A DNA stretch of 64,000 bases from Dehalococcoidia bacterium. Its GTDB lineage: Bacteria > Chloroflexota > Dehalococcoidia > Bin125. This document shows, one piece after another, positions 1 through 8,570 of the stretch. The notes beneath the pieces were generated by a model. It was not told the origin of the DNA. It made no database searches and saw only the letters and a list, made by a program, of their open reading frames with translations. The first letter of the stretch is position 1. The number at the start of each line of letters is the position of its first letter. A program made the position numbers and the translations under genes. Where the stretch lies: the NCBI GenBank assembly GCA_022825265.1, contig JAJDXE010000010.1, positions 434,001 to 498,000 on the forward strand, written 5' to 3'.

Positions 1-7
1 AGAGTTT

Positions 8-433
8 GTGCAGCGATCAAACATCACTCGTGGACAAGAGATCGATCCAGTGTTCGTTGAGCGGCTGCGAGAGTCGGCTTCGTACGATCTGGCCCTGTTT
101 CATGCGGAGCGGTTGAGTCAACGGGGTCGCTACAGCAAAAACGAGATCTTGCAACGACTGCGGCAAGCTGGCGTCGAACAGGCTGAGGCCAGGAGGGCGA
201 TTGACTCTCTTGTCGACCGAGGAGAGCTCGACGAACAGGCCGTCGCGCTGAGTGTCGCGCGGCGCAGTCTGAGGCGTTCGCTGAGTCGCGATCCGGACTT
301 GTCGTGGAGCCGGTTCCATCAGCTGCACGCTCGCAGGCTTGCCTTGCGCGGCTTCGGCGCCGGCGAGTCCAGCGCGGCCTTGCGGCAAGCGTGGTCTGAG
401 CTTGAACAATCGACGGTGGCGCTGCGTTGCTAA
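8..433 (+). CDS. recX: RecX-like regulatory protein, possibly cut at the window edge
   Basis: About 141 residues from a GTG. The helical pattern matches RecX, which binds RecA filaments and tunes recombination and SOS induction: an ALxxLxxRxxSxxEILxxLRxxG-like segment at about 30-55 (LSQRGRYSKNEILQRLRQAG), then AIDSLVDRGELDE, then a basic second repeat ending FGAGESSAALRQA. The frame is still open at base 1, so the true start may lie outside the window. No recA is visible in the window, but recX directly before rny is compatible with a recA-recX-rny order. The following 135 bp before rny has in-frame stops and nothing recognisable. Confidence 0.7.
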   Translation: MQRSNITRGQEIDPVFVERLRESASYDLALFHAERLSQRGRYSKNEILQRLRQAGVEQAEARRAIDSLVDRGELDEQAVALSVARRSLRRSLSRDPDLSWSRFHQLHARRLALRGFGAGESSAALRQAWSELEQSTVALRC

Positions 434-568
434 CAGGCGTAACCTGAGGCTCAGCGAGAAACTGTCAGCCACTCGCCGGCTTGGAACCCGGCGATGTCAT
501 CAGAGCGAAACTCATCCCGTTAGCAGGCAACGCGATAGCAATGCCATCTCAGCTGAGTCGAGGACACT

Positions 569-2059
569 ATGTGGGGAGCCCTTATGCGGCTCCTGCGCGG
601 CGGGCCCGATCCACGTGTCGAGGCCACGCTCGAAGCCGAACGCATCGTTCAACAGGCCCGCGAAGAGGCCGATCGAGAGGCGCGTGAGCGGCAACACGAA
701 GCGCGGGAGCAGGCGCAAGCCGAACGAGACCAAATCCTGGCCGACGTGCGTGGAGCGCGCGACGACCTACAGCGCGCGGTTGACCGACTTGACCGTCGCG
801 AAGCGTCGCTGGAAGAGCGAGTCAAGTCGCTGGATGATCGCGACTCCAAGCTGGATCGCGACAGTCAGCGCCTGCAGCAGCGCAGTTCCGAGTTGGACGA
901 GCGTGAGGCAGAGCACGATCGGCGACTGGAAGAGATCTCCAATCTGACCCGAGACGAAGCGCGGGGCGTGCTCTTCGAGCAGGTTGAGCGCGAGGTTTCG
1001 GATGAGGCCGGGCGTCTGGTCCGTGAGGCGGAGCAGAAGGCCAAGGATGAGGCCGAATCGAAGGCCCGCAAGATCGTGGCGACGGCGATCCAGCGGGTCG
1101 CGTCCGAGGTGACGACCGAGTCGACCGTCTCGGTTGTGCAGATCCCATCAGACGAGATGAAGGGCCGGATTATCGGCCGCGAGGGGCGCAACATCCGCGC
1201 GCTGGAATCGGCGCTCGGCTGCGACCTGATCATCGATGACACTCCCGATGTGGTCACCGTGTCGGGCTTCGATCCGGTTCGACGAGAGGTGGGGCGGCTT
1301 TCCTTGAGCCGCCTGGTCGCGGATGGTCGAATCCATCCGACTCGGATTGAGGAGACGGTCGCCAAGGCTCAGCGAGACGTGGACCGGATCATTCGCGAGT
1401 CGGGCGACGAGGCTGCCATCGAGGCGCACTGCAGCGGGTTGCCGCGCGAGATGCTGGACATCTTCGGGCGCCTGCGATTCCGGACGAGCTACGGGCAGAA
1501 CCAGCTCCGGCACGCGGTTGAGACGGCTCATATCGGCGCGATGATTGCGCAGGAGATCCATGCCGACGTCGAGGTCACACGGCGCGGCTCGCTGCTGCAC
1601 GACGTGGGCAAGGCGATCGACCATGAGGTCGAGGGCACGCACGCGATCATCGGGGGCGAACTGGCTCGGCGGTTCAAGATGTCGGAGGAGATTGCCCATT
1701 GCATCGAGGCGCATCACGACGAGGTCGAGTTGCGCACCGTCGAGGCGATCATCGTGCAGATGGCCGACGCCATCTCCGGCGGACGACCCGGCGCGCGACG
1801 CGAGTCGGTTGAGCGCTACATCGAGCGATTGCGGTCGCTCGAGGACATTGCGACCTCGTTCGAGGGCGTTGGCCAGGCGTATGCGATCCAGGCCGGACGC
1901 GAGGTCCGCGTGGTGGTCGACCCGCGCGAGATCGACGACCTCGGCGCGATGCGGCTGGCTCGCGATATCTCGAAGCAGATCGAGGAATCGTTGCAGTATC
2001 CGGGACAGATTCGCGTCACGGTTCTGCGCGAAACTCGCGCCGCCGAGTACGCCCGCTAG
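569..2059 (+). CDS. rny: Ribonuclease Y without a membrane anchor
   Basis: Endoribonuclease Y, which starts mRNA decay. Of 496 residues, about 15-185 form a highly charged coiled coil, about 190-260 a KH domain with GRIIGREG near residue 199, and about 320-420 an HD phosphohydrolase domain with LLHDVGK (His344-Asp345). The ATG follows AGGA by 4-5 nt, and in-frame stops at 521 and 536 exclude a longer N-terminus. Typical RNase Y begins with a transmembrane helix; this one begins MWGALMRLLRGGPD and is charged at once, so no anchor is visible. It may be soluble or bind membrane by a short amphipathic helix. The PHP gene follows after 6 bp, suggesting co-transcription. Confidence 0.93.
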   Translation: MWGALMRLLRGGPDPRVEATLEAERIVQQAREEADREARERQHEAREQAQAERDQILADVRGARDDLQRAVDRLDRREASLEERVKSLDDRDSKLDRDSQRLQQRSSELDEREAEHDRRLEEISNLTRDEARGVLFEQVEREVSDEAGRLVREAEQKAKDEAESKARKIVATAIQRVASEVTTESTVSVVQIPSDEMKGRIIGREGRNIRALESALGCDLIIDDTPDVVTVSGFDPVRREVGRLSLSRLVADGRIHPTRIEETVAKAQRDVDRIIRESGDEAAIEAHCSGLPREMLDIFGRLRFRTSYGQNQLRHAVETAHIGAMIAQEIHADVEVTRRGSLLHDVGKAIDHEVEGTHAIIGGELARRFKMSEEIAHCIEAHHDEVELRTVEAIIVQMADAISGGRPGARRESVERYIERLRSLEDIATSFEGVGQAYAIQAGREVRVVVDPREIDDLGAMRLARDISKQIEESLQYPGQIRVTVLRETRAAEYAR

Positions 2060-2065
2060 AGCGAA

Positions 2066-2911
2066 GTGCAGCCGATGCCTCGGCTCGACCTGCACCTGCA
2101 TAGCATCCACTCCGATGGCCGGAAGTCGCCGGAGTGGGTTGTGCAACAGGCCGCCGCGAACGGCGCTGAACTCATTGCTCTGACCGACCATGACACGCTG
2201 TCGGGGGTTGCCGAGGCGCAGGCTGAGGGTCGACGGCGCAAGGTTGAGGTGGTCGCGGGGGTAGAGATTGGCGTCAACGATCCTGACCTGGGTGAACTTC
2301 ACGTGCTGGGCTACTTCTCGGATGATGCGCCGCTTCATGACTTTGAAGCTCAACTGACTGCGTATCGAACTGAGCGAGAGTCTCGGGCTGAGCGGACCGT
2401 TGAACGGTTGGCCGAGCTTGGTCTCGACATCGATTTCGAGGCGGTAGCGCGACACGCCGATGGTGGCTCGATTGGACGACCGCACATCGCTCGGGCGCTG
2501 GTGGAGGCTGGCCATGTGGAGTCGGTGCAGGAGGCGTTTGATCGGTTCTTGCGTAATGATGGACCGGCGTATGTGGCTCGCACGCTGCTGAGCCTTCGGG
2601 ACTCCGTTGCGATGATTCATGCGGGCGGCGGATTTGCTTCGCTGGCACATCCGACTCGGTATGACGATTCCGAACGGGCGACACTGGCGTTTGCGTCGGC
2701 GGGTGGCGACGGGTTGGAGATTTACTATCGCAACGACGGGCCTGAGGAGGTGGCGAACGGCCATCAGCTCGCCAGGCGGCTGGGGTTGGTTCCGACCGTC
2801 GGGTCCGACTTTCACGGCCTGCACCCGGACGAGTTGCGCCCAGGCAGCGTTCCGATTCCAGAACCGGCTGCGAAGCAACTGCTTGAGATCCTGAGAGGTT
2901 TGGCGAGATGA
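2066..2911 (+). CDS. PHP-domain phosphoesterase (TrpH/YciV-like)
   Basis: A 281-residue metal-dependent phosphoesterase of the PHP superfamily, closest in pattern to YciV/TrpH proteins that act on 3',5'-nucleoside bisphosphates or RNA 5' ends. Visible metal-ligand motifs are [11 protein letters not shown] at the N-terminus, [21 protein letters not shown] and the C-terminal GSDFHGLHP. The GTG at 2066 may be too early; an ATG at 2075 ([10 protein letters not shown]) is the natural PHP start, and neither has a strong ribosome site. The gene follows rny by 6 bp and overlaps fabZ in an ATGA junction, so it is translationally coupled. Together with rny it suggests an RNA-turnover role, which is inference from context. 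Confidence 0.85.
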   Translation: MQPMPRLDLHLHSIHSDGRKSPEWVVQQAAANGAELIALTDHDTLSGVAEAQAEGRRRKVEVVAGVEIGVNDPDLGELHVLGYFSDDAPLHDFEAQLTAYRTERESRAERTVERLAELGLDIDFEAVARHADGGSIGRPHIARALVEAGHVESVQEAFDRFLRNDGPAYVARTLLSLRDSVAMIHAGGGFASLAHPTRYDDSERATLAFASAGGDGLEIYYRNDGPEEVANGHQLARRLGLVPTVGSDFHGLHPDELRPGSVPIPEPAAKQLLEILRGLAR

Positions 2912-3360
2912 CCGACCTGCAACTTCCGCTTGATGTCCGGGCGATTCAGCAGATCATTCCGCACCGTTATCCGATCCTGCTCGTGGACCGGATCGTGGAG
3001 CTGGATCCGGGGCAGCGCGCGGTTGGGTTGAAGAATGTTTCGACCAATGAGTGGTTCTTCGAGGGTCATTTTCCCGGCAATCCGATCATGCCGGGGGTGT
3101 TGATCGTTGAGGCGCTGGCTCAGACGGGGGCGGTTGCGGCGCTGTCGGCGGAGGAGTTTGCGGGCAAGCTGGGGCTGTTTGCGGGGATCGACGGCGTTCG
3201 CTTCCGGCGGCAGGTGGTGCCGGGAGATCAGCTCAGGCTTGAGGTGGAGATGGAGCGTTTGCGGCGCGGGATTGGCCGGGCGGCAGCGAGGGCGACGGTG
3301 GATGGAGAGACGGCGGCTGAGGGTCGGTTGACCTTTGCGCTGGTTGATCCGCCGGAGTAG
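2908..3360 (+). CDS. fabZ: 3-hydroxyacyl-ACP dehydratase FabZ
   Basis: Dehydrates beta-hydroxyacyl-ACP in type II fatty-acid synthesis. At 150 residues it has the usual length of a single hot-dog domain. The signature [11 protein letters not shown] contains catalytic His54, and Glu68 follows in VEALAQ. The N-terminal [14 protein letters not shown] is also typical. The start ATG overlaps the PHP stop (ATGA), so it ends a rny-PHP-fabZ transcription unit. No other fatty-acid synthesis gene is adjacent. Confidence 0.95.
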   Translation: MTDLQLPLDVRAIQQIIPHRYPILLVDRIVELDPGQRAVGLKNVSTNEWFFEGHFPGNPIMPGVLIVEALAQTGAVAALSAEEFAGKLGLFAGIDGVRFRRQVVPGDQLRLEVEMERLRRGIGRAAARATVDGETAAEGRLTFALVDPPE

Positions 3361-3364
3361 TCGG

Positions 3365-3751
3365 TCAGAGCGTGATGGCGGCCCAGAGGCCGAGGACCAG
3401 GGCGACGCTGGCGACTGTTGTGATTGCAACCCAGCGCAGGTCGCCTTGGACGTAGTGGAAATCGTGCATGGCGGCGGCGGCGCGGGCTCGGCGATCGCGT
3501 CGCTCGACGGCGCCGGTTGCGCCGCCGCGCGGTCCGCCGGCCGTTCTTGCACCCCCGGCGCTTGGAGCACCGACTCTGGCGGGCTGCTGAATGTTGCCGC
3601 TGATTGAGGCTCCGACGGGGGCGTTGGCGGCGCCGGCCTGGGCTGTGGGCAAACGGTCTTCGCGGCCGCGCTGGCCTCGCCGACCCTGGGGTCGGGCCGC
3701 GCGTTGGGCTCGATTGGAGCCGCCTCGTCCTCGTCGTGAACCACGTGCCAT
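3365..3751 (-). CDS. Small basic protein with a C-terminal membrane tail
   Basis: I do not recognise a family. About 128 residues: an N-terminal Arg/Gly-rich stretch (ARGSRRGRGGSNRAQRAARP), a low-complexity Ala/Gly/Pro middle, then HDFHYVQGDLRWV and one hydrophobic helix reaching the last residue (about 105-126). This is the layout of a tail-anchored membrane protein whose basic part faces the cytoplasm and could bind nucleic acid or phospholipid. The ATG at 3751 is preferred to an upstream TTG because GGAGG lies 6 nt before it. It is convergent with fabZ, 4 bp apart. Confidence 0.6.
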   Translation of the reverse strand: MARGSRRGRGGSNRAQRAARPQGRRGQRGREDRLPTAQAGAANAPVGASISGNIQQPARVGAPSAGGARTAGGPRGGATGAVERRDRRARAAAAMHDFHYVQGDLRWVAITTVASVALVLGLWAAITL

Positions 3752-3789
3752 GTGCAACCTCCGACGCTATGGTTACACGTTAGGCGCTG

Positions 3790-3818
3790 TTGCCGGATCC
3801 GGCCAGTGGGCGTAGACT
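3790..3818 (+). promoter_or_regulatory. Promoter of tRNA-Asp
   Basis: -35 TTGCCG (3790-3795), 17-bp spacer, -10 TAGACT (3813-3818); the tRNA starts 8 nt after the -10, so transcription should begin at or just before its first base. It gives a local reference for the TANNNT -10 hexamer seen elsewhere in the window. Confidence 0.65.
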
Positions 3819-3826
3819 AGTTGGAC

Positions 3827-3903
3827 GGCCCCGTGGTGTAGCGGCCTAACACGCCACCCTGTCAAGGTGGAGAGCGGCGGTTCGAATCCGCTCGGGGTCG
3901 CCA
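3827..3903 (+). tRNA. tRNA-Asp (GTC), CCA encoded
   Basis: Cloverleaf folds fully: acceptor GGCCCCG with CGGGGTC (one G-U pair), D stem GTGT/ACAC, anticodon stem CCACC/GGTGG with loop CTGTCAA (anticodon GTC), T stem GGCGG/CCGCT with TTCGAAT loop, discriminator G, and CCA encoded at 3901-3903. Confidence 0.95.
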
Positions 3904-3931
3904 CCCAACTTATCCTTTCTCGAGTTTCTCA

Positions 3932-3955
3932 CCTTCCTCGCCCTCAGAGGGGGAG
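3932..3955 (+). terminator. Hairpin after tRNA-Asp
   Basis: A CCTC-CCC / GGG-GAGG imperfect hairpin 30-50 nt past the tRNA. It could end the tRNA transcript or be a decayed copy of the CTCTCCC hairpin repeat; no U-tract follows. Confidence 0.3.
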
Positions 3956-3962
3956 GTCTGAA

Positions 3963-4820
3963 TCAGCCGCCGGCGGCATCGGCGTAGGCGCGATCTTCTG
4001 GTTGATCGGGGCCGAACGTCTTGCGTTTTGCGTCCTCGAGGACGTCCAGTAGCTGTTTCAGGAAACGTTCGGGGTCTTCCTCCGCTTCGAACAGGCCCGG
4101 ATCGAGCTCGTCAAGATCGTCGAGATCGGGTTGTTCAGGTTGTTCAGCGGATTTTTTCTTTGCGGGCTTCGGATTGAGCTTTTCCTGTTCTTTACGGGAC
4201 GAAGCGGGTTGTGGTTGTTCAGGTTTGTTCAGTGACGTTCGGTGAGGTTCAGGCAGGTCCAAGACCCGGAGTTCCTTTTCCAGGAGTTCGTCGTCGGTGA
4301 GGTCATCGTCGGTGAGGTCATGGTCGGGGACATCTCGGGGTTCGGCGTCGGCGAGTTCGTCGGGTTCGCCGTCGAATGTGGCGCCCGCGAGTCCGGCCTG
4401 GCGCTCAAGTCCGCGGCGATGGATGTCGTTGATGGTGCGTCTGATCTCGCGGAAGAGTGAGGTGATCTCGGAGGCGCGGGCCTGGTGGATGCGGACGAGG
4501 TCGGAAGCGGAGAGCTGGTCGACCCAGGTGCGGAGGGAGCCGTTGCCGGCGGAGATGATGAACCTGTGAAAGATGTCGAGCGGGTCGTTCTCCAGCAGCG
4601 CGGTGAGTCTGGTGCGGAGCTGGTCGAGATGTTCGAGGAGCATATCGTCGGCGGCCTGCCCGGTGACGTCGCTCCAGTTGGTTTCGAGGAGCTTGAGGTC
4701 GGCGTGGACGGTGGCCGGTGAGACGTCGAGCAGCGTGGCGATGTCGCGGATGACGTAGCCCTGCTGCCTGAGCTTCTGGCACTCGAGGGCGCGTCGGCGT
4801 CGTTGCGGAGTGATGTACAT
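3963..4820 (-). CDS. HTH DNA-binding protein with acidic, coiled C-terminus
   Basis: 285 residues. The N-terminal 50 residues hold a clear helix-turn-helix (QGYVIRDIATLLDVSPATVH) like those of terminase small subunits or transposase/resolvase-type HTH domains. Residues about 55-150 are helical (DQLRTRLTALLENDPLDIFHR, split across two helices). The rest is acidic and low complexity, with a duplicated DLTDD unit, a Lys/Pro-rich patch and a final acidic helix. ATG at 4820 has AAAGG upstream. It stands alone, with its stop 60 bp from tRNA-Asp, a common insertion site for mobile elements, but no integrase or phage gene is seen. A phage-derived remnant or a chromosomal regulator are both possible. 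Confidence 0.6.
   Translation of the reverse strand: MYITPQRRRRALECQKLRQQGYVIRDIATLLDVSPATVHADLKLLETNWSDVTGQAADDMLLEHLDQLRTRLTALLENDPLDIFHRFIISAGNGSLRTWVDQLSASDLVRIHQARASEITSLFREIRRTINDIHRRGLERQAGLAGATFDGEPDELADAEPRDVPDHDLTDDDLTDDELLEKELRVLDLPEPHRTSLNKPEQPQPASSRKEQEKLNPKPAKKKSAEQPEQPDLDDLDELDPGLFEAEEDPERFLKQLLDVLEDAKRKTFGPDQPEDRAYADAAGG
4293..4322 (+). repeat. 15-bp tandem duplication in the HTH gene
   Basis: Two adjacent copies of GTCGGTGAGGTCATC (last base differs in copy 2) encode the repeated DLTDD in the acidic linker on the minus strand. The 15-bp unit keeps the reading frame. Confidence 0.8.
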
Positions 4821-4940
4821 GGATTGGCCTTTCCCGGCTGTGACATATTCGTTCTATAGACGGTACAGGAGTTCGGGAAGGGTGTTCGGCGTTCTGATGT
4901 GTCCTGGTTGGCAAAGGGGGTGGATCTCGAGAGGGAGGGC

Positions 4941-4966
4941 CCTCATCCTCTCCCAGAGGGAGAGGG
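4941..4966 (+). repeat. CTCTCCC hairpin repeat, copy 1
   Basis: CCTCTCCC (4947-4954), loop AGA, GGGAGAGG (4958-4965). Same type as the copy at 42417-42447. It lies in the 235-bp gap between the carboxylase gene end and the HTH gene start, just before a copy of the GCCCCG hairpin family. Confidence 0.65.
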
Positions 4967-4979
4967 GATCAAGAGGGAG

Positions 4980-5037
4980 CTGGGCCCCGTGTCCCCTGGT
5001 CAAGCCTGGGGCAGGCAAGCACGGGGCATCGGAGGGG
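4980..5037 (+). repeat. GCCCCG hairpin repeat, long form, copy 1
   Basis: Outer stem GCCCCGTG (4984-4991) with CACGGGGC (5020-5027), enclosing an inner CCCC-TGG / CC-T-GGGG hairpin. Flanks CTGG on the left and ATCGGAGG on the right match the other three copies. Relative to those, both stem arms carry a paired change (CG to TG, CG to CA), keeping pairing. Confidence 0.8.
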
Positions 5038-5055
5038 TGAGCGGGTCGGAGTGGT

Positions 5056-8000
5056 TTACCACGTGTCGATATAGGGGCGCTTCTTTTCTCGGCGTTCGGG
5101 GGTTGGGGGGAGGCGCTTGAGGCCGTTGGCGATCCAGGTTCTGGTTTCGGCGGGGTCGATGACGTCGTCGAGGCCACCTCCGGCGGCGGCGTTGACGGCC
5201 TTGGCGTTGTCGTAGGCGCGGTTGACCATGTTCTCGTAGGTCTCGATGCGTTCCTCGGGATCCTCGATCGCGATCAGTTCCTTGCGGTAGCCGAGCTTGA
5301 CCGAACCTTCGAGGTTCATTCCGGCGAACTCGGCGGTGGGCCAGGCGACGGTGAAGAAGCCGACTAGGGCACTGGCTCCGCACATGGCCTGGACGCCGAG
5401 GCCGTAGGCCTTGCGCACGACGACGCCGAAGAGCGGGACGCTGAGGTTTGCGCCGGTGTTGAACATTCGCGCGCAGTGGCGGACGAGAGCGGTGGCCTCG
5501 ACGTCGGGGCCGACCATCATGCCGGGGCAGTCCATGAGGCTGAGGACGGGGATGTCGAAGGCGTCACAGAGCTGGAGGAAGCGCGCGCCTTTATCGGAGC
5601 CGTCGGAGTCGATCGCTCCGGCGAGGTGATGCGGGTTGTTGGCGATCACGCCGATCGGATGTCCCTCGACGCGGATGAAGGCGGTGATGATGCCGATGCC
5701 GAACTTCTCGCGGATCTCGAGCACCGAGCCTTCGTCGGCGATCGTGTGGATGATCTCCTTCATGTCGTAGAGGCGCAGCCGGTTCTCGGGCACGATGTGG
5801 CGCAGCCGGCGCTGATCGGGCGCGGTCCAGTCCTTGGTCGGGCCCTGGAAGTAGCTGAGGTACTGCTTGGCGACCTCGGTCGCGTGCTCTTCGTCCTCGC
5901 AGAGGATGTCGACGACGCCGTTGGGAACCTGGAAGGACATCGGCCCGACCTCCTCGGGCGTGTAGATGCCGAGTCCGCCGCCCTCGATCATGGCCGGGCC
6001 GCCCATGGCGACGGTTGAGCCCTCGGTGGCGATGATCACGTCGCAGCAGGCGAGGAGGGCTGTATTGCCAGCGAAGCAGCGTCCGTTGGTCACGCCGACG
6101 AGCGGGACGAGTCCGGAGAGCTTTGAGAACTGGGTGAAGGTGTAGGTGTCGAAGGCGACGCCGGGTCCGGTGCGGTCGTCGCCGGGTCGTCCGCCGCCGC
6201 CTTCGGTGTAGAAGACGATGGGGAAGTTGAAGCGGCGGGCCATCTCAAACATTCGGTCCTGCTTGTAGTGGTTGCGGCCGCCCTGGGTGCCGGCGAGGAC
6301 GGTGTAGTCGTAGTGCACGACGATGGCGCGGGAGTCGCGCTCGTCGTCGAAGAGGTCGCGGTTGATGGTTGCTGTTCCGGCCAGGAGGCCGTCGGCAGGG
6401 GTGTTCTCGCGGAGCTGCTCGTCGGTGTTGCGCTGGTGTTGGCGGGCGACGATCAGCGGCCAGTATTCCTGGAATGAGCCCTCGTCGACGAGCTGCTCGA
6501 TGTTCTCGCGGGGCATCCGATAGCCGCGGCCGCGCCGCTTGGCAACGGCGACGGGGCGGTTTTCGTCGAGGGTGTAGGCGTGTCGATCGTAGTTTTCCTG
6601 GAGGTCGGGGCGGATGAAGTCGGGATCGATCAGTTCGTCGCCGCCGATGGCTTCGACCGAGACTTCGGCCTCGAGGATGAAGACGAGGGGGAAGCCTTCG
6701 CGAATGACGTCGCCGATCGAGCAGCCGAGCGCCTTGACGATGCCGTCGCGGTCGGCGGAGACGACGTGCTCCATCTTCATCGCTTCCATGGCGACGAGGT
6801 CCTGGCCTTTGCGGACCTCCTGACCTTCCTCGACCATGATCGAGACGATGGTGCCCTGGATCGGAGCGGGCAGGCCGATCGAGCCTTCGGGGCCGGCCAG
6901 GTCGGGGGCATCCTCTTCAATGACCTGAAGCGATTGTTCCTGCTTGACTCGCTGGTCGTGCTCAAAGAGGGCGAGCGGGTCGCGCGAGTCGACTCGCGCG
7001 CCGGCGAAGCCGGTGTCGGCGGTGGGCGCCTCGGTTGAGAGGTAGCGGATTCGCTGGACGCCGTTGGTCGAGGCCAGTTCGGCCATCTGCTCGTCGACCC
7101 AGCGGGTGTGGACTCGGCCCTCGGTCAGGTCCTCGTGTTCGAGGACGTTGGTGAGGAAGGGGATGTTGGAGGCGACGCCCTCGATGCGGAACTCGGAGAG
7201 CGCTCGCAGCGAGCGGGTGACTGCGTCCTCGAACCTTGGCGTCGGTGAGTGTGCGATCACCTTGGCGAGGAGGGAGTCGAAGGAGGTCGAGGTCTGGTAG
7301 CCGACGTAGCCGAACCCGTCGGTGCGGACGCCGGGACCAGAGGGAGCCTCGTAGGCCTTGAGCGTACCGGCGGCGGGACGGACCGAGCCGTCGGCGGTGA
7401 GCGTTTCCATGTTGACGCGGGACTGGATCGCGAAGCCGCGGGGTCGGAGCCAGGACGGGTCGTCGAGGCCGAGGTCGGCGATGGTCGATCCCTGGGCGGC
7501 GCGGAGTTGGGACTGAACGAGGTCGACACCGGTGACCTGTTCGGTGACGGTGTGCTCGACCTGGAGGCGGGCGTTGGCTTCGAGGAAGTAGAACTGGTCG
7601 CCTGAATTCTCGGAGGCGTCGAGCAGGAACTCGAACGTGCCGAGCGAGGAATAGCCAACGTCGCGGGCGATTCGGACGGCGGCCTCGACGATGGCCTCGC
7701 GGGTTGACGATTCCAGGTGCGGGGCGGGAGCGATTTCGACGATCTTCTGGAATCGGCGCTGGACGGAGCATTCGCGTTCCCAGAGGTGTCCGACGTTGCC
7801 GTGGAGGTCACCGATGACCTGGACCTCGATGTGTCGGGCGCGGGGGATGAGTTGCTCGACGTAGAGCGCGCCGGAGCCGAAGGCCATCTGGGCCTCCGAG
7901 ACGCAGCGCTCCCAGGCTGGTTCGAGTTCGTTGATGTCGGTGACGGCTCGCGAGCCTCGTCCGCCGCCGCCGGCGACAGCTTTGAGCATGATCGCCGCGT

Positions 8001-8469
8001 CCTCGCCGAGCGATTCGAAGAACTCGAGGGCTTGTTGGAGCGTGACTGCTTCGTCTGAGCCCTCGATGACGGGGACGCCGGCCTCGCGGGCGGCCTGGCG
8101 AGCGCGGACCTTGTCGCCGAACAGGTCGAGCAGATGCGGTGTGGGTCCGACGAAGGTGATGCCAGCGTCTCGGCAGGCTCGGGCGAAATCGGCGGACTCG
8201 GCAAGGAAGCCGTAGCCGGGGTGGACGGCGTCGCATCCGGTCGATTGGGCCGCCGCGAGCAGGCCGTCGATGTTGAGGTAGGCGGGGACTCCGAGGCCAT
8301 CGAGCTCAACCGCCTCGTCGGCGGCGTGTACGTGGAGCGACTTCGCGTCGTCGGTGGAGTAGACCGCGACGGTGGTGATGCCCAGGTCGGAGGCGGCGCG
8401 GGCGACTCGGATCGCGATTTCTCCGCGATTGGCGATTAGCAGCTTTGACACAGAACCACTCGGCGGCAT
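5056..8469 (-). CDS. Single-chain biotin-dependent acyl-CoA carboxylase
   Basis: 1137 residues combine all parts of an ATP-dependent acyl-CoA carboxylase. Residues 1-450 are biotin carboxylase (KLLIANRGEIAIRVARAA at the start, then an ATP-grasp core with GGGGRG and EANARLQVEH). About 530-600 is the biotin carrier with EAMKMEH, biotinyl Lys565. About 640-1137 is carboxyltransferase with N and C halves (GRCFAGNTALLACCD; FLQLCDAFDIPVLSLMDCPG). It resembles single-polypeptide long-chain or propionyl/acetyl-CoA carboxylases rather than the AccABCD complex. The start ATG has GGAG 6 nt upstream. The exact acyl-CoA substrate cannot be read from sequence. The neighbouring CoA transferase suggests carboxylic-acid catabolism. 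Confidence 0.9.
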   Translation of the reverse strand: MPPSGSVSKLLIANRGEIAIRVARAASDLGITTVAVYSTDDAKSLHVHAADEAVELDGLGVPAYLNIDGLLAAAQSTGCDAVHPGYGFLAESADFARACRDAGITFVGPTPHLLDLFGDKVRARQAAREAGVPVIEGSDEAVTLQQALEFFESLGEDAAIMLKAVAGGGGRGSRAVTDINELEPAWERCVSEAQMAFGSGALYVEQLIPRARHIEVQVIGDLHGNVGHLWERECSVQRRFQKIVEIAPAPHLESSTREAIVEAAVRIARDVGYSSLGTFEFLLDASENSGDQFYFLEANARLQVEHTVTEQVTGVDLVQSQLRAAQGSTIADLGLDDPSWLRPRGFAIQSRVNMETLTADGSVRPAAGTLKAYEAPSGPGVRTDGFGYVGYQTSTSFDSLLAKVIAHSPTPRFEDAVTRSLRALSEFRIEGVASNIPFLTNVLEHEDLTEGRVHTRWVDEQMAELASTNGVQRIRYLSTEAPTADTGFAGARVDSRDPLALFEHDQRVKQEQSLQVIEEDAPDLAGPEGSIGLPAPIQGTIVSIMVEEGQEVRKGQDLVAMEAMKMEHVVSADRDGIVKALGCSIGDVIREGFPLVFILEAEVSVEAIGGDELIDPDFIRPDLQENYDRHAYTLDENRPVAVAKRRGRGYRMPRENIEQLVDEGSFQEYWPLIVARQHQRNTDEQLRENTPADGLLAGTATINRDLFDDERDSRAIVVHYDYTVLAGTQGGRNHYKQDRMFEMARRFNFPIVFYTEGGGGRPGDDRTGPGVAFDTYTFTQFSKLSGLVPLVGVTNGRCFAGNTALLACCDVIIATEGSTVAMGGPAMIEGGGLGIYTPEEVGPMSFQVPNGVVDILCEDEEHATEVAKQYLSYFQGPTKDWTAPDQRRLRHIVPENRLRLYDMKEIIHTIADEGSVLEIREKFGIGIITAFIRVEGHPIGVIANNPHHLAGAIDSDGSDKGARFLQLCDAFDIPVLSLMDCPGMMVGPDVEATALVRHCARMFNTGANLSVPLFGVVVRKAYGLGVQAMCGASALVGFFTVAWPTAEFAGMNLEGSVKLGYRKELIAIEDPEERIETYENMVNRAYDNAKAVNAAAGGGLDDVIDPAETRTWIANGLKRLPPTPERREKKRPYIDTW

Positions 8470-8570
8470 ACATCACTCCAACTTCGGTCGGGACGACGCG
8501 AACAGGCTTATCGGCTGAGGCCACGATATCAGTGGCTCCCGCGTTGGCCTGGCGCCAGTCGGGCCTGGCG

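Noticed and set aside
1148..2878. A 576-codon open frame antisense to rny and the PHP gene
   Set aside because: Arg/His/Pro-rich translation with no domain; it mirrors codon bias of the two well-supported genes on the other strand.
3827..5055. Integrated prophage or genomic island at tRNA-Asp
   Set aside because: No integrase, no phage structural gene, and I see no second copy of the tRNA 3' end; only the HTH gene is suggestive.
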